A stretch of DNA of 64,000 bases from the NCBI GenBank assembly GCA_003439945.1, contig QVRM01004822.1, forward strand, positions 38,823 through 102,822. Reading direction: 5' to 3'. The notes below the pieces were generated by a model. That model was given only the letters and a program-made list of their open reading frames with translations, made no database searches and was not told where the DNA came from. Of the stretch, positions 1 through 9,884 are shown piece by piece; the stretch's first letter is position 1, and each line of letters starts with the position of its first letter. Source of the DNA: Dermanyssus gallinae (lineage: Eukaryota > Arthropoda > Arachnida > Mesostigmata > Dermanyssidae). A program made the translations under genes and the position numbers.

Positions 1-768
1 AGGATGACTAGTAACTTCACACTTGAACGAACGGTCTCGACACGCAAGCATATTATTATTGTTATTATTTTTAAATACAAGTAATTATTAGACTACACAA
101 AAGACGAGATCACAGGTGTACGTAATTCGGATGTATAACTACATATATGCCTATATTTATACCCGTGCCGAGCTACATGTTTATAAGCACTATGTGGTTT
201 GCAATATGGTGAGTAGCCTGACCCTAGTTGTAGATTAGGTCGTGTAGACGGTACTTACTACATATCACAGCACTGTTCGCATCTGCCACATTGTGAAAGC
301 AAATACTTAAACACATAGAAGGTGGGACACTGGTTGCATCTTATTTTATGCATCCATAATGACTAAAACGAATTGTTATGACTGACATAGAGAGTACAGC
401 TAGTAACACGCGGGACAACAACCACGCTAAAATTGACGACCGTTGAACATGTAATAGATATCTGCTCTATTGATAGGCTGCTTCTGAACGCTCACTTCTA
501 GTCTGCAGTAGCTGCGATCCTAAAACGCAGGCTCCTACGATTCGCACAATCCGACGTCGAGAAGATGAGTCTCAAGGTCCAATCGACTTGCGAGACAATG
601 GTGCGAAGAAACAGGTTCTCGTTAGTACCACTTCCACCGGAGGTTTTTACCTGAGAGACCTCAACGAGCGGCAACCTCGACAGAACAGCGGGGGAAGGAC
701 GTGGACAGCGGAGGCGATTCGAGGCTTCGAAGCGGGGGGAGGGGGAAATTCTTCGTCTTTCGTTGCGT
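1..768. other. No gene recognised
   Basis: The first half is AT-rich and the second half is more GC-rich. Short open frames are present but none shows recognisable motifs. Those overlapping 500-840 look like shadows of the gene that ends at 769. Confidence 0.5.
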
Positions 769-1047
769 CTACCAGCCATCGTGCTTATAGCTGGAGTGAT
801 GATGCACGACGGGCACGTGCGACGTATGATGTTTGGGCACATGAACGGGATAGCGGATAGGTATCGGGATGATTGGCCCGCCCCGAAGGATAGCCGCCGC
901 CGCGGCTAGCTTGAGCAACATCTTGGCATCGACGACACCACCTCTATGGATAGGGGCCGGCATCAGGCCAATTACAACCAGCACTACAAGGAGGCCACAG
1001 CCCACAGACTGAAACCACATTGGAGACGTCGTACGTATGTTTCGCAT
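769..1047 (-). CDS. Possible small secreted His-rich protein
   Basis: This minus-strand frame has ATGs at 1045-1047 (92 residues) and 1018-1020 (83 residues) and stops at 769-771. From the second ATG it starts MWFQSVGCGLL, then runs through VVLVVIGLMPAP, which looks like a signal peptide or membrane anchor. After that comes a short Ala/Leu stretch, a Gly-Pro-Ile run (RGGPIIPIPI) and a His-rich tail with KHH, VVHHH and the terminal KHDGW. This layout resembles short secreted or cuticle-associated arthropod proteins with Pro/Ile/His repeats, but I cannot name a family. No TATA box or AATAAA was confirmed beside it. The frame continues upstream to a GTG at 1185. It could also be one exon of a larger gene or a chance frame in GC-rich DNA. 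Confidence 0.4.
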   Translation of the reverse strand: MRNIRTTSPMWFQSVGCGLLVVLVVIGLMPAPIHRGGVVDAKMLLKLAAAAAILRGGPIIPIPIRYPVHVPKHHTSHVPVVHHHSSYKHDGW

Positions 1048-1189
1048 GTTTGCACTTGAGAGCGTGCAAGTATGTCTTCGCGTTTCGACCAGAAACACAG
1101 ACAGAAAGAGCCAACCAGCGGGGGAGCTACACGTCAGTAGCGGGGTAGCGGCGCAGTGTGTGAGGAAATATGAAGAAATCAGCACAAAA

Positions 1190-2108
1190 CACGACTGCTG
1201 ATCATTGCCAATGATGGTAACTCTGACGCGGCGGCAGCAGCAGCAGCAGGGAAACCTTCTTTCCTGAGAATAATGTTGAGGCCGTCGTTAGGAAAACAGT
1301 ACTTTGTTCTCCCTTCTCGTTGGGAAAAGAGAGAACTTTCTTCTCCCTTCTCGTTGACCAAAAAGAGGACCTTCTTCTCCTCCCTGCCTTCTTCTTTTTT
1401 TTTGTGGAGGTTGACAGATGCGCGGTGGGCGGGTTAGGGCGGTTAAGGTGGCAGACAAGGTACGATGGTTGTTGTTGTACTGACTTTGCATAAACTAAAA
1501 CATATCGCGTTTATATATCCGTCGGTGGTAGATGAGCTTGTTGCGTTGATGTTGGTGACGATGATGATGCTGGCGCTGACGGCTCTGGTGACGACGCCGC
1601 TGCTGCTGCCGCCGGCAATTGTGCGGCGAGCGAGGGGTTTTAGCATAGACATTTGAGTGGGGCGGAATGCGGGGTCGGCACCGCTCAGACGGTGATGTCG
1701 CTCACGTCGGCTCACCGTCCCTACCGACGAAGGGGGGCATAAAATAGTGAGGGGAGCTTTTTCCTTCTTTCCGACAGGTGGAAGCGACGGCAGCCTTGGG
1801 GCTGGCCTGGCTGAACAAACTGTGGACGCGATACACCAATGCGGACGCGACAGCCGTAGTGCGGAGACCTCCCCCCCCCCCTACAACACTGCTCACTGCG
1901 GCGACGAACCTGCAGCGCTCCCCAAAAATGTTGCACCCACGATGTTACAAAGTCAGCGAACTTTTCAGCCATACAATCTTGCCTACTGGGAAAAGTGTCT
2001 GATGAGTGGGCGCAACAATATACAAAATAAGGGCCAATTGCCATCGAATCCATATCCGCATTGAATACGAAAGACGAAGAAAACTAGTCCAGTAGTAGTA
2101 GTAGTGGT
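1190..2108. other. Low-complexity stretch without a recognised gene
   Basis: The stretch holds a short CAG run near 1230-1245. At about 1300-1380 there is an imperfect tandem repeat of a roughly 35-bp module (CTCCCTTCTCGTTG and relatives), then a run of T at 1390-1400. A CAG/GCC-rich part lies at 1550-1640 and a C-run near 1870. The open frames on both strands are low-complexity and I do not call them genes. Confidence 0.5.
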
Positions 2109-2119
2109 ACTAGCAACAT

Positions 2120-2301
2120 TGAGCCCTGTGGCGTGGTGGATTAAGCCTCCGCCTCGCAACCGGACAAGACACATAGGTGCAGCGCGGGTTCGAGCCCCAT
2201 TGTTGCACATTTGTATTTATGGGGGTAGTCCGTCTATGAAGCAGCGTGAAAAACAGTTCCGTGGACGTTAAATCTTGGCTGAGGGTCAGCTCGAAAACTT
2301 A
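2120..2301 (+). mobile_element. SINE1 copy 1 (tRNA-derived), with target duplication
   Basis: A tRNA-like head carries an A-box-like TGGCGTGGTGG and a B-box-like GGGTTCGAGCCCC. It is followed by a body shared with the other copies (ATGGGGGTAGTCCGTCTATGA, then a GACGTTAAATCTTGGCTGAG-type part). The element lies between perfect 11-bp direct repeats, ACTAGCAACAT at 2109-2119 and 2302-2312. There is no poly-A tail; the 3' end is GGTCAGC followed by a short A-rich end. Confidence 0.9.
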
Positions 2302-2312
2302 ACTAGCAACAT

Positions 2313-3739
2313 ATGGTCGTAAAACATATTCAATAAAGCAACAACAATAACAACAATTTCAGACACCAGACACCCTCTTGACGCTTGCTCGGATGTCAAA
2401 CGGTGACTGCTGATACGCCTGCGACGTCAACAAACTGCTTTACCGTCCATATCGTCACCACAACCCACCATCATCATGATGATTTGCTGTGACGGTGGCT
2501 GCACACGTGCCGGTGAGCAGAGTAGACAGAAAATCGAGACAAAGCGGGCTTAGCATTCAGCTCGTTCGGCGAAAGGCGTGCAAGACACCCCCTCCCCAAG
2601 TGGGTCTTGCGTAGTTAGGACGGTTCAATTCTTACTGGTCTACAGATTCCGGTCATCGGTGAACCATCAGAGCGAGACCCGCCGCTGCTCGGCGTCGGGG
2701 TGTTGCTTTTGTTGTTTTGTTGTTGACGTTATTGTAGTGTGATCACAGTGGGGTTGTGGGGCGAGCAGTAGAAAGGGGGGGGGGAGGGTATGGGAAAGCA
2801 GCATCAGTAACAGTAGCAAGGGCAACAGTACTGGTTTGGTTGCACCTACCGCTAAGCAAAGGTGGTAACACCAGGATTACAATGGTCAGTCGGGATCATT
2901 GACAGCCGTTGGACGCGCGGCAATTGCAACAGTTGTCTGAAGAACAACTGTTACGAAAGTGAATTTTCCTCACGCTCAACTAGCGAGGAACTCATCCGAC
3001 AACAAGATACGCACAACAGTAACGACGAGAAGCCTGACGATTGATTGTAGGGCCTTAAGAGTCGGCAGCTTTGGCACGCGGCTTCGCACATTCAAATCCA
3101 ATCGGAACTTTCCCTATTTTCGCTGCTACCGTTCTAGCCGTGCTGTAAACGTAAAGCACATGTGCGTGTGTGTGGCGTAACAGCCACGCCAGAAGCTCAG
3201 GCAGTTAGTTTTCAGCTATTGATTGTTGAAGCGCGCATTTTTTTAGCAAATGTTACGACCAGTTATGAAACACGCCTTGTTAGGACAAACTACAAAACAG
3301 CACAATGCATTCATACGACAAACGAAGTTTAGTCAGAAGCTTTTGTTGTTTCTAGATCAAGAAACGAGAAATCCCGTGCATTGTTACGTGCAATATTGAA
3401 CGTATTCGCGCAAGACAAGGTAAGTGTGTCCTGACGTTACTGGAGCACAATCAGCCATTTGCACCACACTTGCACCACGGATGCTTCAAGACGTCGAGAT
3501 GTTGAGTTAGACGCAGAAGAAGTGAGGCGCCGGAGTATTAGTTGGAGTACGAATGAGTTTCACCTCACCTCAGCGGGGGGGGGGGGGGTAAGTGCAGTAA
3601 CTTCTAACTCTCCTTCATAGGCTGGTCTAATGAGCACTTATCGTAAAGTCACGTATGCGAGATACGGGCAATAAACTCGTCCAAAACGAAAACGATACAA
3701 AGGCAGAGTCGTCAGCCACCCCCGCTTCTAAAAAGTTAC
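2313..3739. other. No gene recognised
   Basis: Short frames only. A G-run lies at about 3575-3588 and short CAG/CAA-rich pieces near 2800-2840. I found no transposon motifs, tRNA boxes or convincing coding signal. Confidence 0.45.
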
Positions 3740-4130
3740 GTTCTGGCCAAAAATGTTGCTCACCTTCAACACGGAGTTCAGTTACGACGAGTGCTTGCTT
3801 GACTGCTTGACGCAACTTGTTTGTTGCAAATCTGAGTACTACTCCCATCGTGTATTTGCGTACTCTCTCAGCTCGATGCAAGGCGGGCTAGCGCGATATT
3901 CACCTAGCACTTATGGGGGGGCATTTATGGGCATCGCCACTTCTTTGTCAGGGCGGTAGGCAAATGGATCGTAGACAAACAACAGAGACCACGTCGCACA
4001 ATCGTCGAATGATTGATTACAAGGCTTGCTTATCATACCTTGCCCTACGCTGATTCTTCCCTTTTACCTTCGAAAAAAACGAAGCAGCAGGGGTACGCTT
4101 TCGGCATAATGTCGGTCGGCGTTGATGACG
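3740..4130. repeat. Dispersed array block X, unit A
   Basis: This block recurs at 11835-12110, 24300-24720 and 27245-27890. It contains a GCAACTTGTTTGTTGCAAAT-like segment, a GGCGGGCTAGCGCGATATTCA-like segment and a GAAGCAGCAG...TTTCGGCATAATGTCGG segment. Its recurrence beside successive small membrane-protein genes shows that it travels with the duplicated unit. No coding capacity is clear. Confidence 0.75.
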
Positions 4131-4140
4131 ATCAGACGCG

Positions 4141-4306
4141 TCGAACGCGGTGGCGTAGTGGCATGCGTCTGCGCCTTGCGACCGGAGGAGACACATTAAT
4201 GCGCGGGTTTGAGCCCCACCGTTGCGCATTTGTATTTATGGGGGCTGTCCGTCTATAAAGCAATGCGAAATGGACGTTAGTTCATGGCTGAGAGTCAGCC
4301 CCGAAA
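4141..4306 (+). mobile_element. SINE1 copy 2, inserted in block X
   Basis: The same tRNA head (TGGCGTAGTGG; GGGTTTGAGCCCC) and body as copy 1 are present, with internal deletions. The flanks GATCAGACGCG and GACCAGACTCG are an imperfect target duplication. Paralogous blocks at about 12100, 24490 and 27650 carry the uninterrupted GGTCAGACGCGACGG-like sequence, so they are empty sites for this insertion. Confidence 0.85.
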
Positions 4307-4642
4307 GGAAGACCAGACTCGACGGTCATTCATACATGCATACAAGCACACAGACACAAAATCACAGAGAGACCTCACGTCGCATGTCGCGCGATCACAC
4401 GCCGCCTAGAGTGCATGCAAGAGACCATCGTTCGACCGACCGGAGAAAAAATGAACACGAGCACTCTGCTCTCAGTATGCCGAGTACATTAGACAGCGTC
4501 TAATTTGAAGACAACACCTCGACGACGACATATTGAATGAGACACTGAGAGGAAAGTAGATGATTGGAGAGGCGAATCATCGAGCAATCAAGTAGCAACC
4601 TTGGTAGCCTTCTAGTTGGTGCTATGGTGGGGCATCCGGTTA

Positions 4643-4921
4643 CCAGGCACCAGACACCAAAGTTTGAAGAGACTTAGGGCTAACTAAAAGTGGTGCATAG
4701 TGTAGTTGCAGTGACCGATATGCAAATACGACGGCAGACTATAAGATAAGTGTTACGGGACGCAACTATCTCTCTCTCTCTCCCAGGCACCAGACACCAA
4801 AGTTTGAGGTGACTTAGGGCTAACTAAAAGTGGTGCATAGTGCAGTTGCAGTGACCGATATGCAAATACGACGACAGACGATACGATAAGTGTTACGGGA
4901 CGCAACTATCTCTCTCTCTCT
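4643..4921. repeat. Two tandem copies of a 140-bp segment
   Basis: CCAGGCACCAGACACCAAAG starts at 4643 and again at 4783. Each copy runs through GTGGTGCATAGTG and GTGACCGATATGC to a (TC)n tract. Single copies of the same segment occur at about 8350-8495 (unit B), 24850-24890 (unit D, interrupted) and 28035-28150 (unit E). Confidence 0.85.
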
Positions 4922-5079
4922 CTTACTCGATTTATTTGGGCTGTAGTGACTTCGGTGACTAGCGCTTGTTCAAAAAGAACGGAGCGGCTTTGTCCTGTGT
5001 TGGATCGAATACGCCTGCTGCTCAGATGAAGTTCTTCCGTCTTCTGTCCTGACGGGTTAGCAGCATCTGCCTGCTGCAT
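4906..5079 (-). CDS. Small ORF downstream of gene A, function unknown
   Basis: A 57-residue frame opens with ATG at 5077-5079 and closes with TAG at 4906-4908. It begins MQQADAANPSGQKTEELHL, is polar, and ends in an RERER tail made by a (GA)n run. Just before that run, CGA is followed by GTAAGA, a good splice-donor match, so the true product could splice out there. Gene B has the homologous frame with the same start at 8505-8651; units D, E and F carry decayed versions with stops. It lies on the same strand as gene A, about 250 bp past gene A's stop and beyond its AATAAA. It may be a separate small gene, a downstream exon, or merely conserved flank. I do not recognise the sequence. Confidence 0.3.
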   Translation of the reverse strand: MQQADAANPSGQKTEELHLSSRRIRSNTGQSRSVLFEQALVTEVTTAQINRVRERER

Positions 5080-5327
5080 TTTTGCACTTTTTTTTTCAGC
5101 TGGTGAACTGGTGTTTGAGCACGTGACCGTGATATAGTTACGTGCAACAATAACGAAACATTTTAAAGCGTTTGAACTATTCTAGCTGGGCCCGTGCGGC
5201 ACGTTTATTGAAGCTCAATTAATTTCAAAAAGGCGATTCATCATCAGGCTAATGACAGTTCTACCAAAGGCTGTACAAAATTTGATCTGTGATCATCCCG
5301 GCCTAATGGCAGCCATTGCGTCCTATA

Positions 5328-5495
5328 CTATAGACCACCGTAATAGACATCATTATCTTCTACCGAGATTATTGCGGCTCTGTCGAGACATTTTGGCAGG
5401 ATGTAAACTAAAAGTCCTATAGCCAGCACATACAGACTGATTCGGGCAATTTGGTGCCAATGCGTACCATACAGATCAGTCAGATCAAACTCCAT
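5328..5495 (-). CDS. Array gene A: small single-pass membrane protein
   Basis: From ATG 5493-5495 this encodes 55 residues; stop at 5328-5330. After a short polar start comes THWHQIARISL, a hydrophobic segment YVLAIGLLVYILP, then the family motif LDRAA. The frame also extends upstream without a stop through MQDRCTHISRVIPLLY-like codons to a TTG at 5541-5543, but ATG is preferred because most members keep ATG at this point. Compared with gene B, a 2-nt length change after the VE-D stretch gives the early stop YYGGL, so the usual GARTR tail is lost. The sense-strand AATAAA is at 5204-5209, followed by CGTGCCGCACGG. A (TA)n tract and the AATAACGAATTT box lie just upstream. Function unknown; by its shape it should sit in a membrane. 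Confidence 0.55.
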   Translation of the reverse strand: MEFDLTDLYGTHWHQIARISLYVLAIGLLVYILPKCLDRAAIISVEDNDVYYGGL

Positions 5496-5565
5496 ATATA
5501 GCAGTGGAATTACTCGTGAGATATGCGTACAGCGGTCTTGCAAATTCGTTATTTTTAGAGCTGAG

Positions 5566-5601
<36 letters not shown>

Positions 5602-5609
5602 GCAGATAT

Positions 5610-6130
5610 TAAAGGTCCGTAGTATAGAATACAATAAATAGACGGTCAAATGCTACGTAATATTTATTTTTCACCCCAAAGCCATATCTAGTCCAACGAT
5701 TCTCAAAAGCCTTGATACAACAAGCTAAATATTCCGAATATTAAGGCTCAAATTACTAGTTCACGGCGCATAGCACATCATTGTTGCTCTGATATATCTT
5801 TCTGGATAAATTAGTATTGAGGTTTCCAAACTGACTATACTCAGCTGATTCGAGATTATTGCGTAAACTCCTCTCTTTCTGTAAAAAAAAATAGTCAATC
5901 AACAAAATACTTTTTGCACGGTGGCCAAAACCTTTCCAGTTGAGCTTTACCTCTTTACCCTGGTGAGGGGCCTTTCGCTGCGTGCGGTCCACTCACTGAA
6001 GACATCTTCCCGTTCTAAACTGTAGTCATGCATGAATTCGGGTTTCGTCGCCGGTTACGAATCGGCCAAAAAAGTGTCGTCTTCTATGGGCAGTTGCTAG
6101 TGCAAAGCCGTGCGCTTCGCAAAAATCTTT
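5610..6130 (-). pseudogene. mariner-like transposase relic, unit B
   Basis: Minus-strand frames give a SEWTARSERPLTRVKR-like stretch and VLATVF-type residues, the part of mariner transposases around the W-T...P...K...VMATVF region. Several stops and frameshifts interrupt it. The same relic recurs at 9140-9690, 23075-23570, 25630-26430 and 31265-32060, always to the right of an array gene. It is therefore an old insertion duplicated with the unit, not five independent insertions. Confidence 0.6.
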
Positions 6131-6289
6131 AAGCTGGCAGTGTCTAATGACCCGGCTGACAGTGCTAATATGTTACGTCCTTGAATGTTGTTTGTATGTT
6201 ACCTCCTTAAATGTTATTTTTAATCCTAGCCCAGTTTGCCTGTGCTAGAAGGTAATGGCGACTCCGCGGCATAGCGCAAATCGACGAAC

Positions 6290-8110
6290 ACGCACTCTTA
6301 CTCATGTAGCCCAGACAAAAGTGCGGAGTCCAACAACGACAAGTTTTCGAACAGATTGGAAGTCGAAAACATCTGCTCCAGATGTAAACAGACACTGTGC
6401 GTTGTTCGATTGTACTGTAATGGCTGTGCATGAACCCTGCGCAGTGCCTGCAGGGCTTCAGGTCAAAGCAAGGCATCAGTTCAAGCTGACGCAGTCTGGT
6501 GCTGCGGAGTATGCATTTTACCTTCCGCTAAGATGGACAATGAGCAATTCACGAATGCTCAAATGACAAACAGTCGCTGAATAACGAACTCATAAACTGT
6601 GCTACTCACCTGATAAGCAAACTGAGGCAAATGAACCAGGAAACCGTCAGGTTGAACGCTAAGAGTCGGCATGCTTGCGTAACGCCTCAAGACACAAGGA
6701 GAGGGCCCAGCGAGAAACCAAACCGGCACTACTGGGCACTGCTTCTGGGAGGAGTTACGATGTTATTAGTTGACGATAAGCCCGTCGTCATTGCAGGAAG
6801 AGGGACCAACTGAGAAGAAGGGCCCTTTGCGCGATGCGTCAGACGGAGACGTGGGGCGCTCATTCACGTGATGCTGCACGCTGGTTACAATGAGTTCATA
6901 GAGTTCAAGAAGGACGAGAGTTTCTCTCTAGAACCATGACTTTGCTTTCACGATGAAGAGGAGTCGCCCGGACTGCTCAATTGTTTGCTACAAATGACAT
7001 TCTGATCCCTCGCTGTCATGAGTAGGCTATCGAAATAGCTAACGTGGATTACTTAGACCGCGAGGCGGCATGGTTCACAGAGAGCCGTATACTCGTATAG
7101 TGCTGCGTAGGACTCCGCAGAATCATACTCAAAAGCAAGCGCTCGTCGCGCATCATTTTTCAGAAGCCAAGATCCATCAGCCGCCAGTCCCGAACCTGCC
7201 AGCCAAGACGAACATCAAGCCGGTCTCTCTAGTGCGAGCTGCAGTATGGCAGCAATACCCAACGACCGCCAAGAGCCGTCCAACGCCCGGACAGCTGAAT
7301 ACTTTGGCAAAGGGAGGGAGCGGGGCAAGACCAGAGTTGCGCGCTACCAGGGAGGAAGCCAAACCAGGGCCGCCACCAAGGCGAAGCAAATCTTTGCTAA
7401 GGCCAGCTTAGGCGACGGATCGCCGAGAGTTGAACGGTACTGCCCGCGGAGACTATCGACCTACTTATTTTGGCCACGTTACAGGACATGAGTAGGGGTT
7501 AACAATTCGAAATCACAGTGCAGCCCAGACGTCGTTAGAAGTGCTTAATATGATAACGATTGTGCGTAAAGGAACGTAAAGGGTGCAACCCGCGCCCTAG
7601 GACTACTCCCTTTTTCTGCCATGGGCGATATTGAGGCCATAATTCTAACCGGAGCCTGAGAGACGAAATCGGTCTAAGTGACTAGTTTCTAATTTGTTCT
7701 TTTCGCCGGCAATCATATATATACATATAACAAGAACATAGGCAAGTTTAGTGTGACATTGGCTAAAGACGATGCAGTAGTACCTCGGAGTAACCGAAGC
7801 AACATTATATTATGGCAGCCTACGTTCGACCGTCGAACGCCGACAACACGACTGTGTTGATCGACAGAATTACACGGGCTATTTACGCTCTCCCCTCTAT
7901 TGGATTGCCGCTTTTAGTGACAGGAGACTTCAACAGGAGGCTCGACAAACCTGACGATGCCCGTACACGCGCTTTCTCTTTGTGGTCGATGATTCCGACT
8001 GCACTCTGAGTACCGATACGAATGTTCCTACGTTCGGCGTACCCCAGTGGAGCGTGGCTCTGGCATTAAATCGTACACGGACGTGATGACCGAAGCGATC
8101 ACGTCGTCTG
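6290..8110 (+). pseudogene. Non-LTR retrotransposon relic: PHD-type ORF1 and endonuclease start, unit B
   Basis: At about 6320-6460 a zinc-binding stretch ICSRCKQTL...YCNGC resembles the PHD-like finger found at the N-terminus of ORF1 in CR1/L2-type elements. A basic, Gln/Arg-rich ORF1 part follows (frames from 7070 and 7246, ending YFGKGRERG... and ARYQGGS). From about 7620 the apurinic endonuclease appears: AIILT, then MAAYVRPSNADNTTVLIDRI at 7812 and LLVTGDFNRRLDKPDD near 7910-7950. Stops break all parts, and no reverse transcriptase is left in this unit. Near-identical relics lie at 9885-11660 and 32735-35990, so this is a shared component of the array unit. About 8110-8500 holds the rest of the relic, then the GCTATGGTGGGGCATCCGG block and a (TC)n run. 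Confidence 0.7.
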
Positions 8111-8504
8111 TCTGTGCACTGAGCCCGCGCGAACGACGACCATGATTTAATACGAGCTGTAGTTTTGCCTTCGTGGCGCAATTCTGTGCCCGTCTGCTGG
8201 TTAAACACTACCTGTGCATAATGCCGCTCGGTAACCTTTTCAAGAGCTTTTGGTATAGACGAACTCTCGAGACGACGGCGCGACGTAAGAGGGAGCAATC
8301 AAGTAGCAGCTTTAGTAGCCTTCTAGTTGGTGCTATGGTGGGGCATCCGGTCGCCAGACACCAGACCAAGAGTTGAAGTGACTTAGGGCTAACTAAGGGT
8401 GGTGCATAGTGCAGTTGTAATGACAGATTTACAAATACGACAACAGACGATACGATACGTGTTACGAGATGCAGCTATCTCTCTCTCTCTCTTACTAGAT
8501 TTAT

Positions 8505-8651
8505 TTAGGCTGTAGTGATTTCGGCGACTAGCGCTTGTTCGAAAAGAACTGAGGGGTGTTGTCCTGTGTCGGATCGAATGCTCCTGCTCCTCAGATGAAG
8601 TTCTTCCGTCTTCTGTCCTGACGGGTTAGCAGCATCTGCCTGCTGTTGCAT
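8505..8651 (-). CDS. Small ORF downstream of gene B, homologous to 4906-5079
   Basis: ATG at 8649-8651 opens a 48-residue frame beginning MQQQADAANPSGQKTEELHL. It continues through a VLFEQALVAEITTA end and stops at 8505-8507. It matches the unit A frame over nearly its whole length, but here the codon after TTA is a stop, and AAATAAATC directly follows on the sense strand. The same donor-like GTAAG is still visible beyond. It shares the strand and relative position seen in unit A. Function unknown; conservation of the frame in two units is the only support. Confidence 0.3.
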   Translation of the reverse strand: MQQQADAANPSGQKTEELHLRSRSIRSDTGQHPSVLFEQALVAEITTA

Positions 8652-8848
8652 TTTTCTTTTTAGCTGGTGAAATGGTGTTTGTAAGCACATGAACGTGGTA
8701 TGGTTACGTGCAACAAAAAGGAAACATTTTAAAGCGTTTAAACTATTCTGGCTGGGCCCGTGCAGCACGTTTATTGAAACTCAATTGATTTAAAAAAGGC
8801 AATTCATCAGGCCAATGACAGTTCTACCAAACAAAATTTGAGATGTGA

Positions 8849-9040
8849 TCATCTTGACTCAATGGCAGCCAGTGCCGCGTGCGTTCGAGCACCGAAGGCT
8901 GCAGCATCAGCTTCTATCGAGACCAATGCGGCTCTGTCGAGAATATTTGGCAGGAAGTAAGCTACAAGTCCTGTAGCCAGCACTAACAGACCGAGTCGGA
9001 CAAATTGGTTCCAGTGCGTTTCATGTAGATTAAACTCCAT
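8849..9040 (-). CDS. Array gene B: small single-pass membrane protein
   Basis: ATG at 9038-9040, stop at 8849-8851, 63 residues. The order is MEFNLHETHWNQFVRLG, the hydrophobic stretch LLVLATGLVAYFLP, NILDRAALVSIE, then a polar, helix-prone tail with GARTH and a basic end. It is the most complete member of the A-E subfamily. The sense-strand AATAAA is at 8770-8775, followed by CGTGCTGCACGGGCCCAGCC, conserved in genes A-E. Upstream are the AATAACGAATTTGCAAGACC leader and a (TA)n tract. No intron is needed. A single membrane pass with a short N-terminal segment is predicted; topology and role are unknown. Confidence 0.6.
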   Translation of the reverse strand: MEFNLHETHWNQFVRLGLLVLATGLVAYFLPNILDRAALVSIEADAAAFGARTHAALAAIESR

Positions 9041-9065
9041 ATATAGCAGTGGAATTACTCGTGAA

Positions 9066-9136
9066 ATATGCGTGCAGCGGTCTTGCAAATTCGTTATTTT
9101 TAGAGCTGATATGTATATATATATATATATATATAT
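9066..9136 (-). promoter_or_regulatory. Promoter/leader block of array gene B
   Basis: A (TA)n tract at 9111-9136 supplies TATA boxes. Just downstream on the sense strand is AATAACGAATTTGCAAGACC, then CTGTACGC-like sequence before the ATG. The AATAACGA(A/T)T core is present at all members except C, where it is weaker (AAATTGCAAGACC). Gene F keeps it with only a TATATA about 30 bp away instead of a long tract. Confidence 0.5.
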
Positions 9137-9139
9137 GCG

Positions 9140-9690
9140 CAGGACGGATCAAAAGGTCCGCAGCGGACGGATCAAACGGTCCGCAGCATAGAATACAAGG
9201 AATAGACGGTCAAAGGCCGCGTACTGTGTATTTTTCAGTAGCCTGCTCAAAGCCATATCTAGTCCAACGATTCTTAAAAGCCTTGATACAACAAGCAAAA
9301 TACTCTGAATATTTAGACTTAAATTATTAGTCCACGGCGCATAGCACATTGTTGTTGCTCTGATACATCTTTCCGGATAATTTAGTATTGAGGTTTCCAA
9401 ACAGACTATACTCGCAGCTGGTTAGAGAGTATTGCTCCTCGCTTACCTCTTTGTTTGCACTTCGGAAAACGGTGGCCAAAACCTCTTCAGTTGAGCTTTG
9501 CCTCTTTACCCTGGTGTGGGGCCTTTCGCTGCGTGCGGTCCACTCACTGGAGACATCTTCTCTGAACTGAAGTCATTATTAGATTCTGGTTTTGTGGGCG
9601 GTTACGGATAGGCCAAAAAGGTGTCGTCCCCTATGGGCAGTTGATAGTGCAAAACAGTGCGCTCCGCAAAAAATCTTCAAGCTGGCAGTC
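9140..9690 (-). pseudogene. mariner-like transposase relic, unit C
   Basis: Homologous to the relic at 5610-6130, with the same landmarks (GGTGGCCAAAACC... and CACTCACTGGAGACATCTTC on the plus strand). Reading frames are broken by stops. It begins immediately right of gene B's (TA)n tract with a GGATCAAAAGGTCCGCAGC segment that is locally duplicated at 9147-9185. Confidence 0.6.
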
Positions 9691-9884
9691 TCTAATAATC
9701 CGAAAGTGTCCGATGACAGTGCTAATATGTTACGTTCTTGAACCTTGTGTGTATGCTACCTCCTTAAATATGCTTTTAATCCTTGCCTAGCTAGTCTGTG
9801 CTAGAATCCCCTATTCCGGTAATGGTGAGTGACTCCGTGGCATAGCGCTAATCGACGGACACGCACTCTTGACAGTAGTCCAGA

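Noticed and set aside
4335..4380. CRISPR-like array in repeated ACACAG/CACACA units
   Set aside because: Simple CA/GA repeats without constant repeat and unique spacer structure, in evidently eukaryotic DNA.
5328..9088. Bacterial-type small membrane proteins with TTG/GTG starts
   Set aside because: The upstream TTG starts lie in the conserved leader; most members share an ATG further in, and AATAAA signals and SINEs show a eukaryotic setting.
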